DNA of 64,000 nt, from the NCBI GenBank assembly GCA_001515955.1, contig LOES01000136.1, forward strand, positions 52,038 through 116,037. Direction: 5' to 3'. The position numbers and the translations under genes were made by a program. The notes beneath the pieces are model-generated. The model did no database searches and had not been told where the DNA came from. It saw only the letters and a list, made by a program, of their open reading frames with translations. This document shows, piece by piece, positions 52,625 through 62,000 of the stretch (positions are counted from its first letter, which is position 1; every line of letters begins with the position of its first letter). This DNA is from Clostridia bacterium BRH_c25 (GTDB lineage: Bacteria; Bacillota_A; Clostridia; Lutisporales; Lutisporaceae).

Positions 52625-52963
52625 TTAGAATCCGAATCCGAATCTGCGTCTGCGTCTGCGTCTAAAAAAACGCCTAAGGAGCAATAGAAGAAGGACAGAA
52701 CCCAGCAATCCCCTAAAGCCTTGATTTCCATATCCTAAATAGCTACCGGACATATCGTATAGCCTATAGCCGCTGTAATATCCCATAGGAATACCGTCCA
52801 TGCCGTAAACATATCCATCACCTACATATGCCATAGGGTTAGAGTATGCGTCGTAAACCATATAACCATCCGTATAACCCGCAACACGGTTCCAACCGTC
52901 ATAAATTACATCGCCATCGACATAACCCTGAAGCCTACCTTGAGAATCATATACATGTTCCAA
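52625..52963 (-). CDS. Tail-anchored protein with short tyrosine-glycine repeats
   Basis: About 112 residues from a TTG at 52963 with GGGAGGTGAG upstream; the longer frame has no SD. The first 80 residues consist of about five imperfect repeats of the form GYVDGDVIYDGWNR-V-A, GYTDGYMVYDAYSN, YVGDGYVYGMDG and so on, probably a small beta-sheet stack (resembling proteins annotated as 4fold beta flanked). Then a hydrophobic LLGSVLLLLLL segment is followed by eight to nine arginines and FGFGF. The arginine tail should stay inside the cell. Function unknown. The arginine codons form a near-perfect trinucleotide run. Confidence 0.7.
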   Translation of the reverse strand: MEHVYDSQGRLQGYVDGDVIYDGWNRVAGYTDGYMVYDAYSNPMAYVGDGYVYGMDGIPMGYYSGYRLYDMSGSYLGYGNQGFRGLLGSVLLLLLLRRFFRRRRRRRFGFGF

Positions 52964-53060
52964 AATCTCACCTCCCTTTATAACTTTGTTGCTGCAAATT
53001 AAAAACTTAATTCCCCTATCATTATTATGTAGCTTGAACACTTATTGTTAATATCGAACT

Positions 53061-53096
53061 CACAAAAAAAGAATAAGCATTGTTGAATGCCTATTC
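53061..53096 (-). terminator. Terminator of panC
   Basis: GGAATAGGCAT and ATGCTTATTC form the stem with a short loop, followed on the minus strand by TTTTTTTG. Confidence 0.88.
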
Positions 53097-53161
53097 CTAC
53101 AAAAATATATTGCCTTTATGGACTTCTATTTCAAAGAATCTTGAAGCTGTATCATCCTTGT

Positions 53162-54007
53162 TCATACCTCCAAGCGGATATTATCAATTAATCTGGTTTT
53201 GCCGATTTTCACCGCAAGTGCAATCAATATGTCTCCCCGGATCGTTTCTATTTCCTCTAATGTGAGAGAATCCACAACCTCTGCATAATCAATATGAGCC
53301 TTTGGCTCACCGTTAATAATATCTGTAATCAATTTCTTCACTTTCTTCGCATCCCTTTCTCCATTTCCGATCAGCACTTCTATTTGAAAAAGAGATTGGG
53401 ATAGTACAAGGGCAGCCTTCCGCTCTTCTTCATTAAGGTAAGTATTCCTGGAGCTCATAGCAAGACCGTCTGCTTCCCTTATAATAGGACATGGAATAAT
53501 TTCAATATCAACATTTAAATCTTTTACCATTTGTTGAATTACGGCTATTTGTTGAGCATCCTTCCGTCCAAAATATACCCGGTCAGGTTTTACGATATTG
53601 AAAAGCTTCATCACAACCGTCGTAACCCCCCTGAAATGTCCCGGTCTTGAAGTGCCGCACAGCCTGGATGTGATACCTTCCACTTCCACGAAGGTTTTAT
53701 AGCCCTGGGGATATATTTCTTGTACGGAGGGATGAAAAATCACGTTTGCTCCTGCACTTTCGGCCAGCTTACTATCTTTTTCCAGGTCTCTGGGATATGC
53801 TTCATAATCTTCTCCAATCCCGAATTGCGTAGGATTCACGAAAATGCTGACTATAACAAACTCATTTTCTGACTTGGCCCTTTTTATAAGTGATAGATGT
53901 CCTTCATGGAAATAGCCCATGGTAGGCACAAATCCTACATTTTTGCCTGCCCTTCTTTCCTCTGTAACTATTTCCCGTATTTCACGGACGGTCCTTGCTA
54001 CTCTCAT
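53162..54007 (-). CDS. panC: Pantoate-beta-alanine ligase
   Basis: 281 residues, full length. FVPTMGYFHEGHLSLI near residue 30 is the HIGH-type ATP site of nucleotidyltransferases, VSIFVNPTQFG follows, and RPGHFRGVTTVVMKLFNIVKPDRVYFGRKDAQQ and AMSSRNTYLN (KMSKS-like) complete the pantothenate synthetase signature. It joins pantoate and beta-alanine with ATP to make pantothenate (vitamin B5) in the cytoplasm. The second ATG is preferred since AGGAGG lies eight bases before it. panB and panD are not in the window, so this gene is transcribed alone. Confidence 0.96.
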   Translation of the reverse strand: MRVARTVREIREIVTEERRAGKNVGFVPTMGYFHEGHLSLIKRAKSENEFVIVSIFVNPTQFGIGEDYEAYPRDLEKDSKLAESAGANVIFHPSVQEIYPQGYKTFVEVEGITSRLCGTSRPGHFRGVTTVVMKLFNIVKPDRVYFGRKDAQQIAVIQQMVKDLNVDIEIIPCPIIREADGLAMSSRNTYLNEEERKAALVLSQSLFQIEVLIGNGERDAKKVKKLITDIINGEPKAHIDYAEVVDSLTLEEIETIRGDILIALAVKIGKTRLIDNIRLEV

Positions 54008-54013
54008 TTTCAT

Positions 54014-54452
54014 TCCTCCTACAGCTTAGTTTAATTTCCCCAATGCTTCCTCATCCATGGCAAAAATATGCTCCTTCGCCGGAAATTCCGGAAACATAAA
54101 CAAAATGCCTTTCTGAGCATCACTCAAAAAGGCATTATCCTATTTCTTTCATACCTCTTCTGTCTCGGTCCCATAGGCTCAGAGCAGATTTCTATTCAGT
54201 TTTAATAGCTTCCAAACCACCAAAACGGTATAGTTCCAACGATACTATCCAAAATTATTCTATCATATATGATACTTTCAAACAATACGGATTCTATGTA
54301 AGCCTTTTATGAATCTCATTTACGGAAAGTGGTACACAAAGGAAATCTATACTTTCCTTGTTTTAAAGCAAAAGGGGTTAAAGCTCATATTATAGCTATT
54401 AACCCCTTACAAGGAATAATTAGTTTTTCTTTAATGTATTGCTCTGTCAGCT
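54014..54452. other. Gene-free stretch between panC and the symporter gene
   Basis: Contains two hairpins. AATGCCTTT/AAAGGCATT (54104-54136), with an inner TGAG/CTCA and a T-tract (TTTTGTTT) on the minus strand, looks like a terminator. AAGGGGTTAA(A)GCT / AGCTATTAACCCCTT (54372-54408) lies right behind the symporter gene. A start-less or very short frame of about 23 to 31 codons just upstream of panC (minus strand, 54030-54100) is not enough to call a gene. Confidence 0.5.
54372..54408 (-). terminator. Terminator of the sigma-54 operon
   Basis: AAGGGGTTAATAGCT pairs with AGCTTTAACCCCTT, followed on the minus strand by TTGCTTT. It lies 45 bp after the stop of the symporter gene. Confidence 0.8.
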
Positions 54453-55892
54453 TTATCCTTTTCTTTCTTCGGTTAACTCAAGAGAATCTTTTTTGCTTGG
54501 GAATATATAGGACAAACCAAAGAATGTAATTGCAGATAATAGCAAGCCTAAGAATATTGGATCCAGGTCAAAGAAGTTGATGATTTTCTTTTCAACCAAC
54601 ACAACCGCTGTGGAACCTACTATGAGTGAAGCCATAGTTCCCGCCCAGCTCGATTTCTTCCAATAATGGCCTAATAGGTATGGAATGAATGAACCGCCGG
54701 CTCTCAAGGTAAATGAGAACATCAGCAGTGTAATCAGGCTTCCCTTGTTAGTCAATGCAATGTAAGTGGAAAGTATAGCAACAACTACCATGGTTATCTG
54801 AGTAACCTTCATTACTTCCTTGTCTGATGCGTCCTTTCTGATGTATATTTTCCATATATCATTTCCGAATATTGATCCGGCACCCAGCAAGTCAGAGTCC
54901 GCTGATGACATTGTTGCAGAAATGATACCGGCGAAGAGCAAGCCAACTATCACCGAAGGCATTGTGGCTATCGCCAGGGTAGGTAATGCATATCTCGCAC
55001 CATTTTGCATTATTGCTTCACCATTCAATAATCCCTGTTGAACCATGGAGAATGCAATCAGGCCTAAAACGGCAGGGATGAATGCATAAGCCAGGTTTAA
55101 TGCTCCAGCATATATTGAACCTAATCTAGCTGATCTGTCGTCTTTTGCAGCGTAGTATCTGGATACAGCTTCCTGACCAACTGTAAATGAAGCTGTATAC
55201 ATGATTACCAGCGAAAATATGGTTTTAAAGCTTATACCGCCAGTAAATGAAAGCTTTTCAGCCGGTATTGTAGCTACAACATTGCTCCATCCGCCTGCAC
55301 TGTTCAATGCAAAGGGTACTGCCAGCACCATGCCTATAACTATCAAAAACATCTGAACAAAGTCTGTTATTGTTACGGACCAGAGGCCACCCATTACAGA
55401 GTAGGCGGTAACAACGAAGGCCACTATCAGTACAGAAACCGCATAAGAAAATCCTGTCATAACAGAAAGTACAACTGCAGATGCAATTATCTGGCCTGCA
55501 GTCAAGCCTATCAAAGGCAGCAGCATTACTATGGCTGTAATCGCACCAGGTGCTTCACCGTATCTTCTACGGAAATATTCAGGAACTGTTTTTACTAAAG
55601 CTGATCTGAATTTTGGCCCCCAAATTGTGAGGACAGCAAAGGTAATACCCATTGTTAAAACGTACCATGATGCCGATAAACCCCAGTCTCCGTATGCCTT
55701 TTCAACCACTCCGAGGGAAGAGCCTCCCCCGATTTCAGTTGCAGCGAGTGTCCCTGCCATTAGGAATGGGCCCAATCTTCTACCGGCAACCATGAAATCC
55801 TCATTAGAAGAAATTTTCTTTGATGAATAGTATCCGATATAAAGCATTAGACCAAGATAAATTACAACGATTGAAACAACAACTAAATTCAT
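54453..55892 (-). CDS. Sodium:solute symporter (SSS family)
   Basis: 479 residues with about 13 membrane helices. The N-terminal SSKKISSNEDFMVAGRRLGPFLMAGTLAATEIGGGSSLG, the YFRRRYGEAPGAITAIVMLLPLIG segment and the central TVGQEAVSRYYAAKDDRSARLGSIYAGALNL block are typical of the SSS family, which uses the sodium gradient to import amino acids, sugars, vitamins or urea-like compounds. Strong SD (AAGGAGG). As last gene of the sigma-54 operon, 50 bp after the PLP-enzyme gene, it should import the substrate that the operon degrades. Confidence 0.92.
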   Translation of the reverse strand: MNLVVVSIVVIYLGLMLYIGYYSSKKISSNEDFMVAGRRLGPFLMAGTLAATEIGGGSSLGVVEKAYGDWGLSASWYVLTMGITFAVLTIWGPKFRSALVKTVPEYFRRRYGEAPGAITAIVMLLPLIGLTAGQIIASAVVLSVMTGFSYAVSVLIVAFVVTAYSVMGGLWSVTITDFVQMFLIVIGMVLAVPFALNSAGGWSNVVATIPAEKLSFTGGISFKTIFSLVIMYTASFTVGQEAVSRYYAAKDDRSARLGSIYAGALNLAYAFIPAVLGLIAFSMVQQGLLNGEAIMQNGARYALPTLAIATMPSVIVGLLFAGIISATMSSADSDLLGAGSIFGNDIWKIYIRKDASDKEVMKVTQITMVVVAILSTYIALTNKGSLITLLMFSFTLRAGGSFIPYLLGHYWKKSSWAGTMASLIVGSTAVVLVEKKIINFFDLDPIFLGLLLSAITFFGLSYIFPSKKDSLELTEERKG

Positions 55893-55942
55893 CAGCTTAC
55901 CTCCTTAAAATTATTTTTTATATAAGACTTTCGTCATATATA

Positions 55943-57424
55943 CTATAGCTCTATGCCTACCCTGGCATTAAACTCCTCTATAAGTCTGTTAAGCCGACCA
56001 CCCATCTTATGCAGCTCATCCCAATAGTTATTGTAATCGTACCACTGTGCATTCAGCTCATCCAGTTCATAAGCCTGCTGTTCAATCCAAGTGTAGTATT
56101 TAAGATTGTGAATTCTCTTTCTTGCTTTGTATGTCAATTCCTCCATGCTGTCGGTTTTTATACCGAGGATGTTTCTACCATGGTCAAGTACTGCATTCTC
56201 AGCTGTGTATTCAAATCCTCTTTCCTCTTCCATTTCCTTCAATCTGGACTGGTACATGTCAGCTGAATCAGTCAGTACTGTGATAACCATATCATTTTCT
56301 GTAAGCTCGTAATACTTGGCAAACTTGATGCACATGAGTATGTTGGCTGCTCCGGATATACCTACCCAAGACAGCTTTTCTATCACACCTTCATCCACTC
56401 CGATGCTTCTCAGATATTCCTGACCGGAAGGTTCATTGAATAAACGCAAGAGTGCCAAGCTGTCTTCATCGTCAATGTCGATTACCATATCTGTATTCTT
56501 AACGTTGTGTATCCAAGGAATATGCTTGTCTCCTATTCCTTCTATCCTATGATCTCCAAAACCGTTTTCCAGAAGTGTTGGGCACTGCAACGCTTCTCCT
56601 ACAGCAATCTTGGATTTAGGATATTGGTCCTTCATGTAGTCTGCACTGCCTAGTGTTCCTGCGGATCCGGATGTCAGACAGACACCTGCAAAACTGCTCT
56701 TTTCTCCCATTTCAGCTTTGATAATCTCATTCATTGCATTACCTGTAACCTCGTAGTGCCAAAGGTGATTGCCCAATTCACCGAACTGGTTCAGAATAAC
56801 CACATTGTCTCGTGTATTTCTGAGTTCCCAGGTTTTATCATAAATTTCCTTTACATTACTTTCACATCCCGGTGTTGCGATTACTTCCCCCGCAACATTG
56901 CTGAGCCATTCAAATCTTTCCTTGCTCATGTTTTCAGGAAGAATTGCAATTGACTTGCATCCCAATAAAGCTGAATTGTACGCGCCTCCCCTGCAATAAT
57001 TACCGGTAGATGGCCATACAGCTTCATGATATTCCGGGTCAAATTGTCCGGTCACCAATCTTGGTACCAGACAAGCAAAGCTTGCTCCAACCTTATGAGC
57101 ACCTGTAGGGAAAAACTTGCCTGACATGGCAAAAATTCTTGCTTTGACCCCGGTTATCTCACTTGGCAGCTCCACATAGTTGGGTAACTTGTTAAAGAGC
57201 CCACCTTTTTCAACAGCCTCGTTCTTCCAGGATATTCTAAACAGGTTCAAGGGATCTACATCCCAAAGCCCTACTCCCTTTAATTTCCCCTTTACGGAAT
57301 CAGGTATTTTACCAGGATCCTTCATTTGGTCGAATGTAGGAATAACCAGATTCCTCTTTCTTGCGATATCAACTGTTTTATTCAATTGCTTTTCGTTGAT
57401 TGCCAAATCTATAAGCTTATGCAT
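55943..57424 (-). CDS. Large fold-type II PLP enzyme of unknown substrate
   Basis: 493 residues, longer than threonine synthase or diaminopropionate ammonia-lyase (about 400). The PLP lysine lies in TGAHKVGASFACL near residue 111; STGNYCRGGAYNSALLGCKSIAILPENMSKERFEWL is the substrate-carboxylate and following helix; SGSAGTLGSA near 255 is the phosphate-binding loop. These mark a tryptophan-synthase-beta/cysteine-synthase-type fold, probably a lyase or deaminase acting on a beta- or gamma-substituted amino acid. The start overlaps the end of the YgeW gene by 16 bp. It is unlike YgeX in length and detailed motifs. Confidence 0.8.
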   Translation of the reverse strand: MHKLIDLAINEKQLNKTVDIARKRNLVIPTFDQMKDPGKIPDSVKGKLKGVGLWDVDPLNLFRISWKNEAVEKGGLFNKLPNYVELPSEITGVKARIFAMSGKFFPTGAHKVGASFACLVPRLVTGQFDPEYHEAVWPSTGNYCRGGAYNSALLGCKSIAILPENMSKERFEWLSNVAGEVIATPGCESNVKEIYDKTWELRNTRDNVVILNQFGELGNHLWHYEVTGNAMNEIIKAEMGEKSSFAGVCLTSGSAGTLGSADYMKDQYPKSKIAVGEALQCPTLLENGFGDHRIEGIGDKHIPWIHNVKNTDMVIDIDDEDSLALLRLFNEPSGQEYLRSIGVDEGVIEKLSWVGISGAANILMCIKFAKYYELTENDMVITVLTDSADMYQSRLKEMEEERGFEYTAENAVLDHGRNILGIKTDSMEELTYKARKRIHNLKYYTWIEQQAYELDELNAQWYDYNNYWDELHKMGGRLNRLIEEFNARVGIEL

Positions 57425-58614
57425 TTTATCCTCCTTGGCACGTCATTCCCAATCAGTTTTTCTATTGTTTCAACCGGATTTTCAACCTTGCTGAGGAAAA
57501 TCATTGCCGCAATAATGTATGGCTTGAAGCCCGCTTCCTTATAAAGCTCAATTCTGTATTTATCGAATACCGATGCTGATACTTCCCCCTCCTCGCAGCT
57601 GACCCCAGTGATATCAGCAGGCAGACAGTGCATATATAGTGCTTCAGCATTCTTGGTGAGCATCATCATCTCTTCTGTGCACTCCCAATCCTTATGATTT
57701 GCATTTTGTGCCAAAAGCTCTTTCTCAAGACTCTTTATACCATCCAAGTCTCCCTTACCAAAGAGCTCTGTTCTTTTTTCCATAGCTATGAATGGTGCCC
57801 AGCTTTTGGGATATACTACATCTGCATCCTTGAAGGCCTCTTGCATGGAATTTGTTATTTCGAATTTCCCACCACTCTCAGCTGCATTTTCTTTGGCAAC
57901 TTCAATTACTTCAGGCATTAGCTCATACCCTTCAGGGTGAGCCAGGGTTACATCCATACCCATCCTGGTCATAAGTCCTATTATTCCTTGAGGAACAGAA
58001 AGCGGCTTTCCGTAGCTGGGTGAATAAGCCCATGTCATTGCTATCTTCTTGCCTTTTAAATTCTCAATACCGCCGAAATAGTTCACAAGATGGAGCAGGT
58101 CGGCCATGCACTGTGTAGGGTGGTCTATGTCGCATTGCAGATTTACCAATGTAGGCCTCTGTTCAAGGACGCCATCATCGAACCCTTCCTGGACAGCCTT
58201 TGATACCTCACGCATGTATGTGTTGCCCTTACCGATATACATATCATCTCTTATTCCAATTACATCAGCCATGAAGGAAATCATGTTTGAGGTTTCTCTT
58301 ACTGTCTCTCCATGAGCTATTTGCGATTTGGCCTCATCCAGATCAGCAACAGTCAGGCCCAGCATATTTGAGGCGCTGGCAAAGCTGAATCTCGTCCTTG
58401 TAGAGTTGTCTCTGAACTGGGATATAGCTAAGCCGTTATCAAAAATTTTAGTTGATACATTATTTTCTCTCAAATTCCTCAAAATATCAGCAACCGTTAA
58501 GACTGCTTCAATCTCATCCTGGGATTTCTCCCATGTAAGTAGAAAATCTTCACTGTACATTTTTTTAGAATCAAGCTTTCCCAGTTTGTCCATTAATCCT
58601 TTTAAATCTTTCAT
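57409..58614 (-). CDS. ygeW: Knotted carbamoyltransferase YgeW
   Basis: 401 residues. The carbamoyl-phosphate motif STRTRFSFASA lies at residues 71-81, and HCLPADI near 335 is the conserved HCLP loop; HPTQCMADLLHL and TWAYSPSYGKPLSVPQG match YgeW closely. YgeW is a paralogue of ornithine and aspartate carbamoyltransferases with a knotted C-terminus. In E. coli and gut Firmicutes it belongs to anaerobic purine catabolism, where it is thought to release carbamoyl phosphate from a ureido intermediate for ATP formation by carbamate kinase. No carbamate kinase is in this window. SD AAGGAG. Second gene of the sigma-54 operon. Confidence 0.9.
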   Translation of the reverse strand: MKDLKGLMDKLGKLDSKKMYSEDFLLTWEKSQDEIEAVLTVADILRNLRENNVSTKIFDNGLAISQFRDNSTRTRFSFASASNMLGLTVADLDEAKSQIAHGETVRETSNMISFMADVIGIRDDMYIGKGNTYMREVSKAVQEGFDDGVLEQRPTLVNLQCDIDHPTQCMADLLHLVNYFGGIENLKGKKIAMTWAYSPSYGKPLSVPQGIIGLMTRMGMDVTLAHPEGYELMPEVIEVAKENAAESGGKFEITNSMQEAFKDADVVYPKSWAPFIAMEKRTELFGKGDLDGIKSLEKELLAQNANHKDWECTEEMMMLTKNAEALYMHCLPADITGVSCEEGEVSASVFDKYRIELYKEAGFKPYIIAAMIFLSKVENPVETIEKLIGNDVPRRIKCISL

Positions 58615-58740
58615 ATTTTTACTCCTTTTCTATTTAATCGTCAGGTTTTCAGTTGAGTCCGGCATTTTACCACTGTATTTTTCCGAAAGCTCTAATATTT
58701 GTTGATATTTGCCGTTTATTTTACCCCTCTCCTTTCAACC

Positions 58741-59988
58741 TTATTTTTGTTTCACCTTTTCCATCAGTTCCACCAATTCATTTATGTCAGTAGATACATT
58801 ATGTGCTTTAGGGGCAGACATCTGAGCTGTTTTCAAATCCTTTAAGCCGGATCCGGTTACTACGGTTACAATCAAGTCCTCCTTGTTGATCAAACCAAGA
58901 CTTTTAAGCTTTCTTACTCCTGCAAATCCTGTAGCGCCAGCTGGTTCCCCAAATATCCCAGAATTTGAAGCAAGATACTTTATAGTCTCTATTATTTCTT
59001 TATCAGATACATCTATCATATAACCACCAGATTCTATTATTGCATTTAAAGCCTTAATGCCGTTTCTAGGAATACCTACTGAAATACTGTCTGCAACAGT
59101 CTTGGGCTCCCGGTACTCAAATTCGTAAGTATTGTTATTGTATGCCCTTGTTACCGGGTTTGAATCCGTTGCCTGAATTCCAATCATTTTTGGAATCTTG
59201 TTTGTCAAGCCGAGCCTGCGGAATTCAACAAAGCCCTTGTATGCACTGCTTATACTGCATCCATCTCCTACAGACATGACCACGTAATCAGGAACCATAA
59301 AATCAAGCTGCTCTATTATCTCAAAGGCAACCGTTTTTTTACCTTCAACCAAGTATGGATTTACTGCACAACTCCTGTTGTACCAACCGAATTTCTCAGC
59401 TGCCTTAAAGCATAGCTCAAATGCTTCATCGTAGGTACCATCAACTAAAAATACAGTTGAACCAAAAATTAATAATTGCATAATCTTTGCTTCCGGTGCG
59501 GTTTTTGGCACGAAGATAATGCTTTCAATTCCTGCACTTGCGGCAAAGCCGGATATAGAGCTTGCAGCATTTCCCGTTGAAGCTGCTGTTATTATATTTC
59601 TTTTAAGCTCCTTTGCCTTAGCTATTCCAATTGCAGATGCCCTGTCCTTGAAAGACAAGGTAGGATTTCTGGAGTCGTCCTTTATGTACAGATTATCCAG
59701 CTCCAATTGTTTTCGAAGCGTTTTAACCTCATACAAAGGAGTATTTCCCACCTGCAAAGGTTCGAAGGAATCTATTCGTTCCACAGGGAGGATAGGAAAA
59801 TATCTATTAATTGATCTGTTGCCATTACTAAATAGATACTCCTTAGTGAACTCTTTTCCTATTAGCTCATAGTTATATATAACATCTAAAATCCCGTCAA
59901 TTCCACACCTTGGACAGACATATTGAGCTTCATTTTCAGTATACTCTGCTCCACATTTTACACATTTTAGATTTAATACTTTTTCCAA
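58741..59988 (-). CDS. Threonine synthase-like PLP enzyme
   Basis: 416 residues from a TTG at 59988 (GAGGAAG upstream). A zinc-ribbon-like start (CVKC at 9-12 and CPRC at 25-28) is followed by a fold-type II core: NPTLSFKDRASAIGIAKAKEL with the PLP lysine near 114, AASTGNAASSISGFAASAG, MSVGDGCSISSAYKGF, and a C-terminal GEPAGATGFAG. It is threonine synthase by family, but its place in a sigma-54-controlled catabolic operon next to YgeW suggests another reaction, such as elimination from an O- or N-substituted amino acid. It is first in the operon. Confidence 0.8.
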   Translation of the reverse strand: MEKVLNLKCVKCGAEYTENEAQYVCPRCGIDGILDVIYNYELIGKEFTKEYLFSNGNRSINRYFPILPVERIDSFEPLQVGNTPLYEVKTLRKQLELDNLYIKDDSRNPTLSFKDRASAIGIAKAKELKRNIITAASTGNAASSISGFAASAGIESIIFVPKTAPEAKIMQLLIFGSTVFLVDGTYDEAFELCFKAAEKFGWYNRSCAVNPYLVEGKKTVAFEIIEQLDFMVPDYVVMSVGDGCSISSAYKGFVEFRRLGLTNKIPKMIGIQATDSNPVTRAYNNNTYEFEYREPKTVADSISVGIPRNGIKALNAIIESGGYMIDVSDKEIIETIKYLASNSGIFGEPAGATGFAGVRKLKSLGLINKEDLIVTVVTGSGLKDLKTAQMSAPKAHNVSTDINELVELMEKVKQK

Positions 59989-60015
59989 ATTTATCACTTC
60001 CTCAATAATAGTAAT

Positions 60016-60033
60016 GAGCAAAAAACATGCCAA
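60016..60033 (-). promoter_or_regulatory. Sigma-54 promoter (-24/-12)
   Basis: On the minus strand the sequence TTGGCATGTTTTTTGCTC has the invariant GG and GC with exactly ten bases between, and differs from TTGGCACG-N4-TTGCT in one base. The expected start of transcription, near 60007, lies about 20 bp before the TTG start of the threonine-synthase-like gene. Confidence 0.9.
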
Positions 60034-60076
60034 CTATAAAAGCAAGTATTATCAAGGAGGACAAACAAAAAAACAA

Positions 60077-60109
60077 TTATCGTTTTGATAATATTTATCG
60101 TTTTGATAA
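60077..60109 (-). promoter_or_regulatory. Twin upstream activator sites
   Basis: Two exact copies of the palindrome TTATC-AAAAC-GATAA (60077-60091 and 60095-60109), 18 bp apart centre to centre, lie about 60 bp upstream of the -24 element, the normal place for enhancer sites of a sigma-54 activator. Confidence 0.8.
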
Positions 60110-60252
60110 TTGTCCAAATCTCTTTATTTATTTCCAAGACTCCACTTTCAAATTCAGGTAGGGTAGAGTCCTCATCTAAATCCCCCAATGTTCAGCTATG
60201 GCTGAACGAGTTCACTTTTTTCACTATCCAACAATTTAAAATCAATTTGCAT

Positions 60253-60267
60253 TTATCATTCTGATAA
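60253..60267 (-). promoter_or_regulatory. Third activator-type palindrome
   Basis: TTATC-ATTCT-GATAA overlaps the stop codon of the activator gene, about 250 bp upstream of the sigma-54 promoter. Confidence 0.6.
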
Positions 60268-61962
60268 TTGCTTTAGCTTTCTATATAATGTGGCAACTCC
60301 AATACCCAACATCTGCGAAGCTCTTAGCTTACCCTCTGTAGTATCACCGCATATTTCCAGCACCTTGCTTATAGTTTCCGCCTCAAGCTTTTTCAAGTTA
60401 TAGCTTTCAACATTTCCATGCTTAACAGAGCTGTTATCCCTAATTGATTTTGGAAGTGAACTTATGTCAATGCAGTTGTTGTTATCTATCATTGCAATGG
60501 TGAATTCAATGACATTTTCAAGTTCTCTTACATTTCCAGGCCAATCATACTCATAAAATATGTCCCAGACACTCTTGGCGATTTTGATTCCCTTTCGCTT
60601 AAAATGTACTTGATACTTATTCAGAAAATACTGTGTCAGCAATTTAATATCTTCTTTTCTCTCCCTTAGTGAGTAAGTGTGTATTGGTATTACATTCAGT
60701 CTATAGAACAGGTCCTCTCTGAATGTCTGCTCCTTAACCATTTTAGTGATGTTTTTATTCGTCGCTGCAATTATTCTTACATCAACCTTTTTAGGCCGAT
60801 GTGCCCCTATCCTCGTTACGGTTTTTTCCTGTAGGACTCTAAGTATTTTAACCTGCATATACAGTGGCATGTCTGCTATCTCATCTAAAAAAACAGTTCC
60901 ACCATTTGCAATCTCGAATTTCCCAACCTTGCCCCTGGGATCAGCTCCAGTAAATGAGCCTTTCTCATAACCGAATAATTCACTTTCCAGCAGTGTGTCC
61001 GGGATAGCCCCACAGTTGATCGTAATAAATGGCATTCCACTTCTGTCAGAATTGTTGTGTATAGCTCTTGCTATCAGCTCCTTGCCTGTCCCTGATTCGC
61101 CTGTTATAAATACCGTCGAACTGTTTTTTGAGATCTTTTTTATCCTTCCCTTCAGCTCTTTAATATAATGGCTTTCACCCATGATTTCATTTAACCCATG
61201 ATTTCCATTCTTGAAACGAGAGTCGGCAACCTCGCTAAATATCGCTATTTTGAGGCTTCCATCCGAAGTATCTAATTCATTCAGCTCTCCAAAAACACGA
61301 AAATCAATATTATTGTTTGTTATAGTATAAACGTATTTTTCATCATCTGTTACAGGCTTTACAAATTCAATTTTTGAATCCTTATCGTAGTTCAGAAATT
61401 TAGCACCTACCAGGTTATAATCTATCAGCTCATTTTTTGAGTTAACCAAAAGAACACATTCACTGACCTTATTTATTACTGACTTTAAAGCTTGCAGCAT
61501 TTCTGAAAGTTTGAGGTTTTCATTGTTCGACTTTGCTTTCACTGCAATCAACCCGGATATCTGACCCAGGAAATTGATGAAGCTGTCCTTATTGCTTAAA
61601 AAATACTTCTTTTGCTCCTCTGAATAACACAGGAAGCCTATTACTCCTATTACCCTCTCATCCAAGATAATTGGGTACGAAATCTCATATATTTCGATGC
61701 ACTCATCAAGCTTTCTGCAGCCATGGCAGAGCTCATTTTCTCTGGGATTCTCCACCATTACCATTTCCTTGGTATCCATAACCAGTCTGTATATATTACC
61801 CTCTTCAATGTGCTCGCCTTTTTCGGATTCAAAAACGCCAGTACCTGCAACCCTTACAAGGCTTTGATCCACAATTTCCACGTCGAATTTAATAATTTCC
61901 TTCAGTACCTCAGCAAATTTCTGAACAGTATCCTTGATATTTAACAACTCATTCATTTTCAT
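60256..61962 (-). CDS. Sigma-54-dependent activator with N-terminal sensor
   Basis: 568 residues from the ATG at 61962. Residues about 1-150 form a sensor with a cysteine cluster ELCHGCRKLDEC near 83 and a GAF-like pattern; about 160-240 is PAS-like (NKVSECVLLVNSKNELIDYN). The AAA+ domain follows: Walker A GESGTGKELIARAIH, the sigma-54 contact GSFTGA (GAFTGA variant), GGTVFLDEIADMP, and RLNVIPIHTYSLRERKEDI. The end is a Fis-type helix-turn-helix (RASQMLGIGVATLYRKLKQL). It should bind the TTATC-N5-GATAA sites and activate the adjoining operon when its ligand is present. The cysteine cluster hints at a metal or redox input. Confidence 0.92.
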   Translation of the reverse strand: MKMNELLNIKDTVQKFAEVLKEIIKFDVEIVDQSLVRVAGTGVFESEKGEHIEEGNIYRLVMDTKEMVMVENPRENELCHGCRKLDECIEIYEISYPIILDERVIGVIGFLCYSEEQKKYFLSNKDSFINFLGQISGLIAVKAKSNNENLKLSEMLQALKSVINKVSECVLLVNSKNELIDYNLVGAKFLNYDKDSKIEFVKPVTDDEKYVYTITNNNIDFRVFGELNELDTSDGSLKIAIFSEVADSRFKNGNHGLNEIMGESHYIKELKGRIKKISKNSSTVFITGESGTGKELIARAIHNNSDRSGMPFITINCGAIPDTLLESELFGYEKGSFTGADPRGKVGKFEIANGGTVFLDEIADMPLYMQVKILRVLQEKTVTRIGAHRPKKVDVRIIAATNKNITKMVKEQTFREDLFYRLNVIPIHTYSLRERKEDIKLLTQYFLNKYQVHFKRKGIKIAKSVWDIFYEYDWPGNVRELENVIEFTIAMIDNNNCIDISSLPKSIRDNSSVKHGNVESYNLKKLEAETISKVLEICGDTTEGKLRASQMLGIGVATLYRKLKQLSE

Positions 61963-62000
61963 ACCGTACCCCATTTCATTATTAGAATCATTATACATAA

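Noticed and set aside
54030..54136. Short peptide (about 23 residues) upstream of panC
   Set aside because: No SD, no homology recognised and it overlaps a terminator hairpin.
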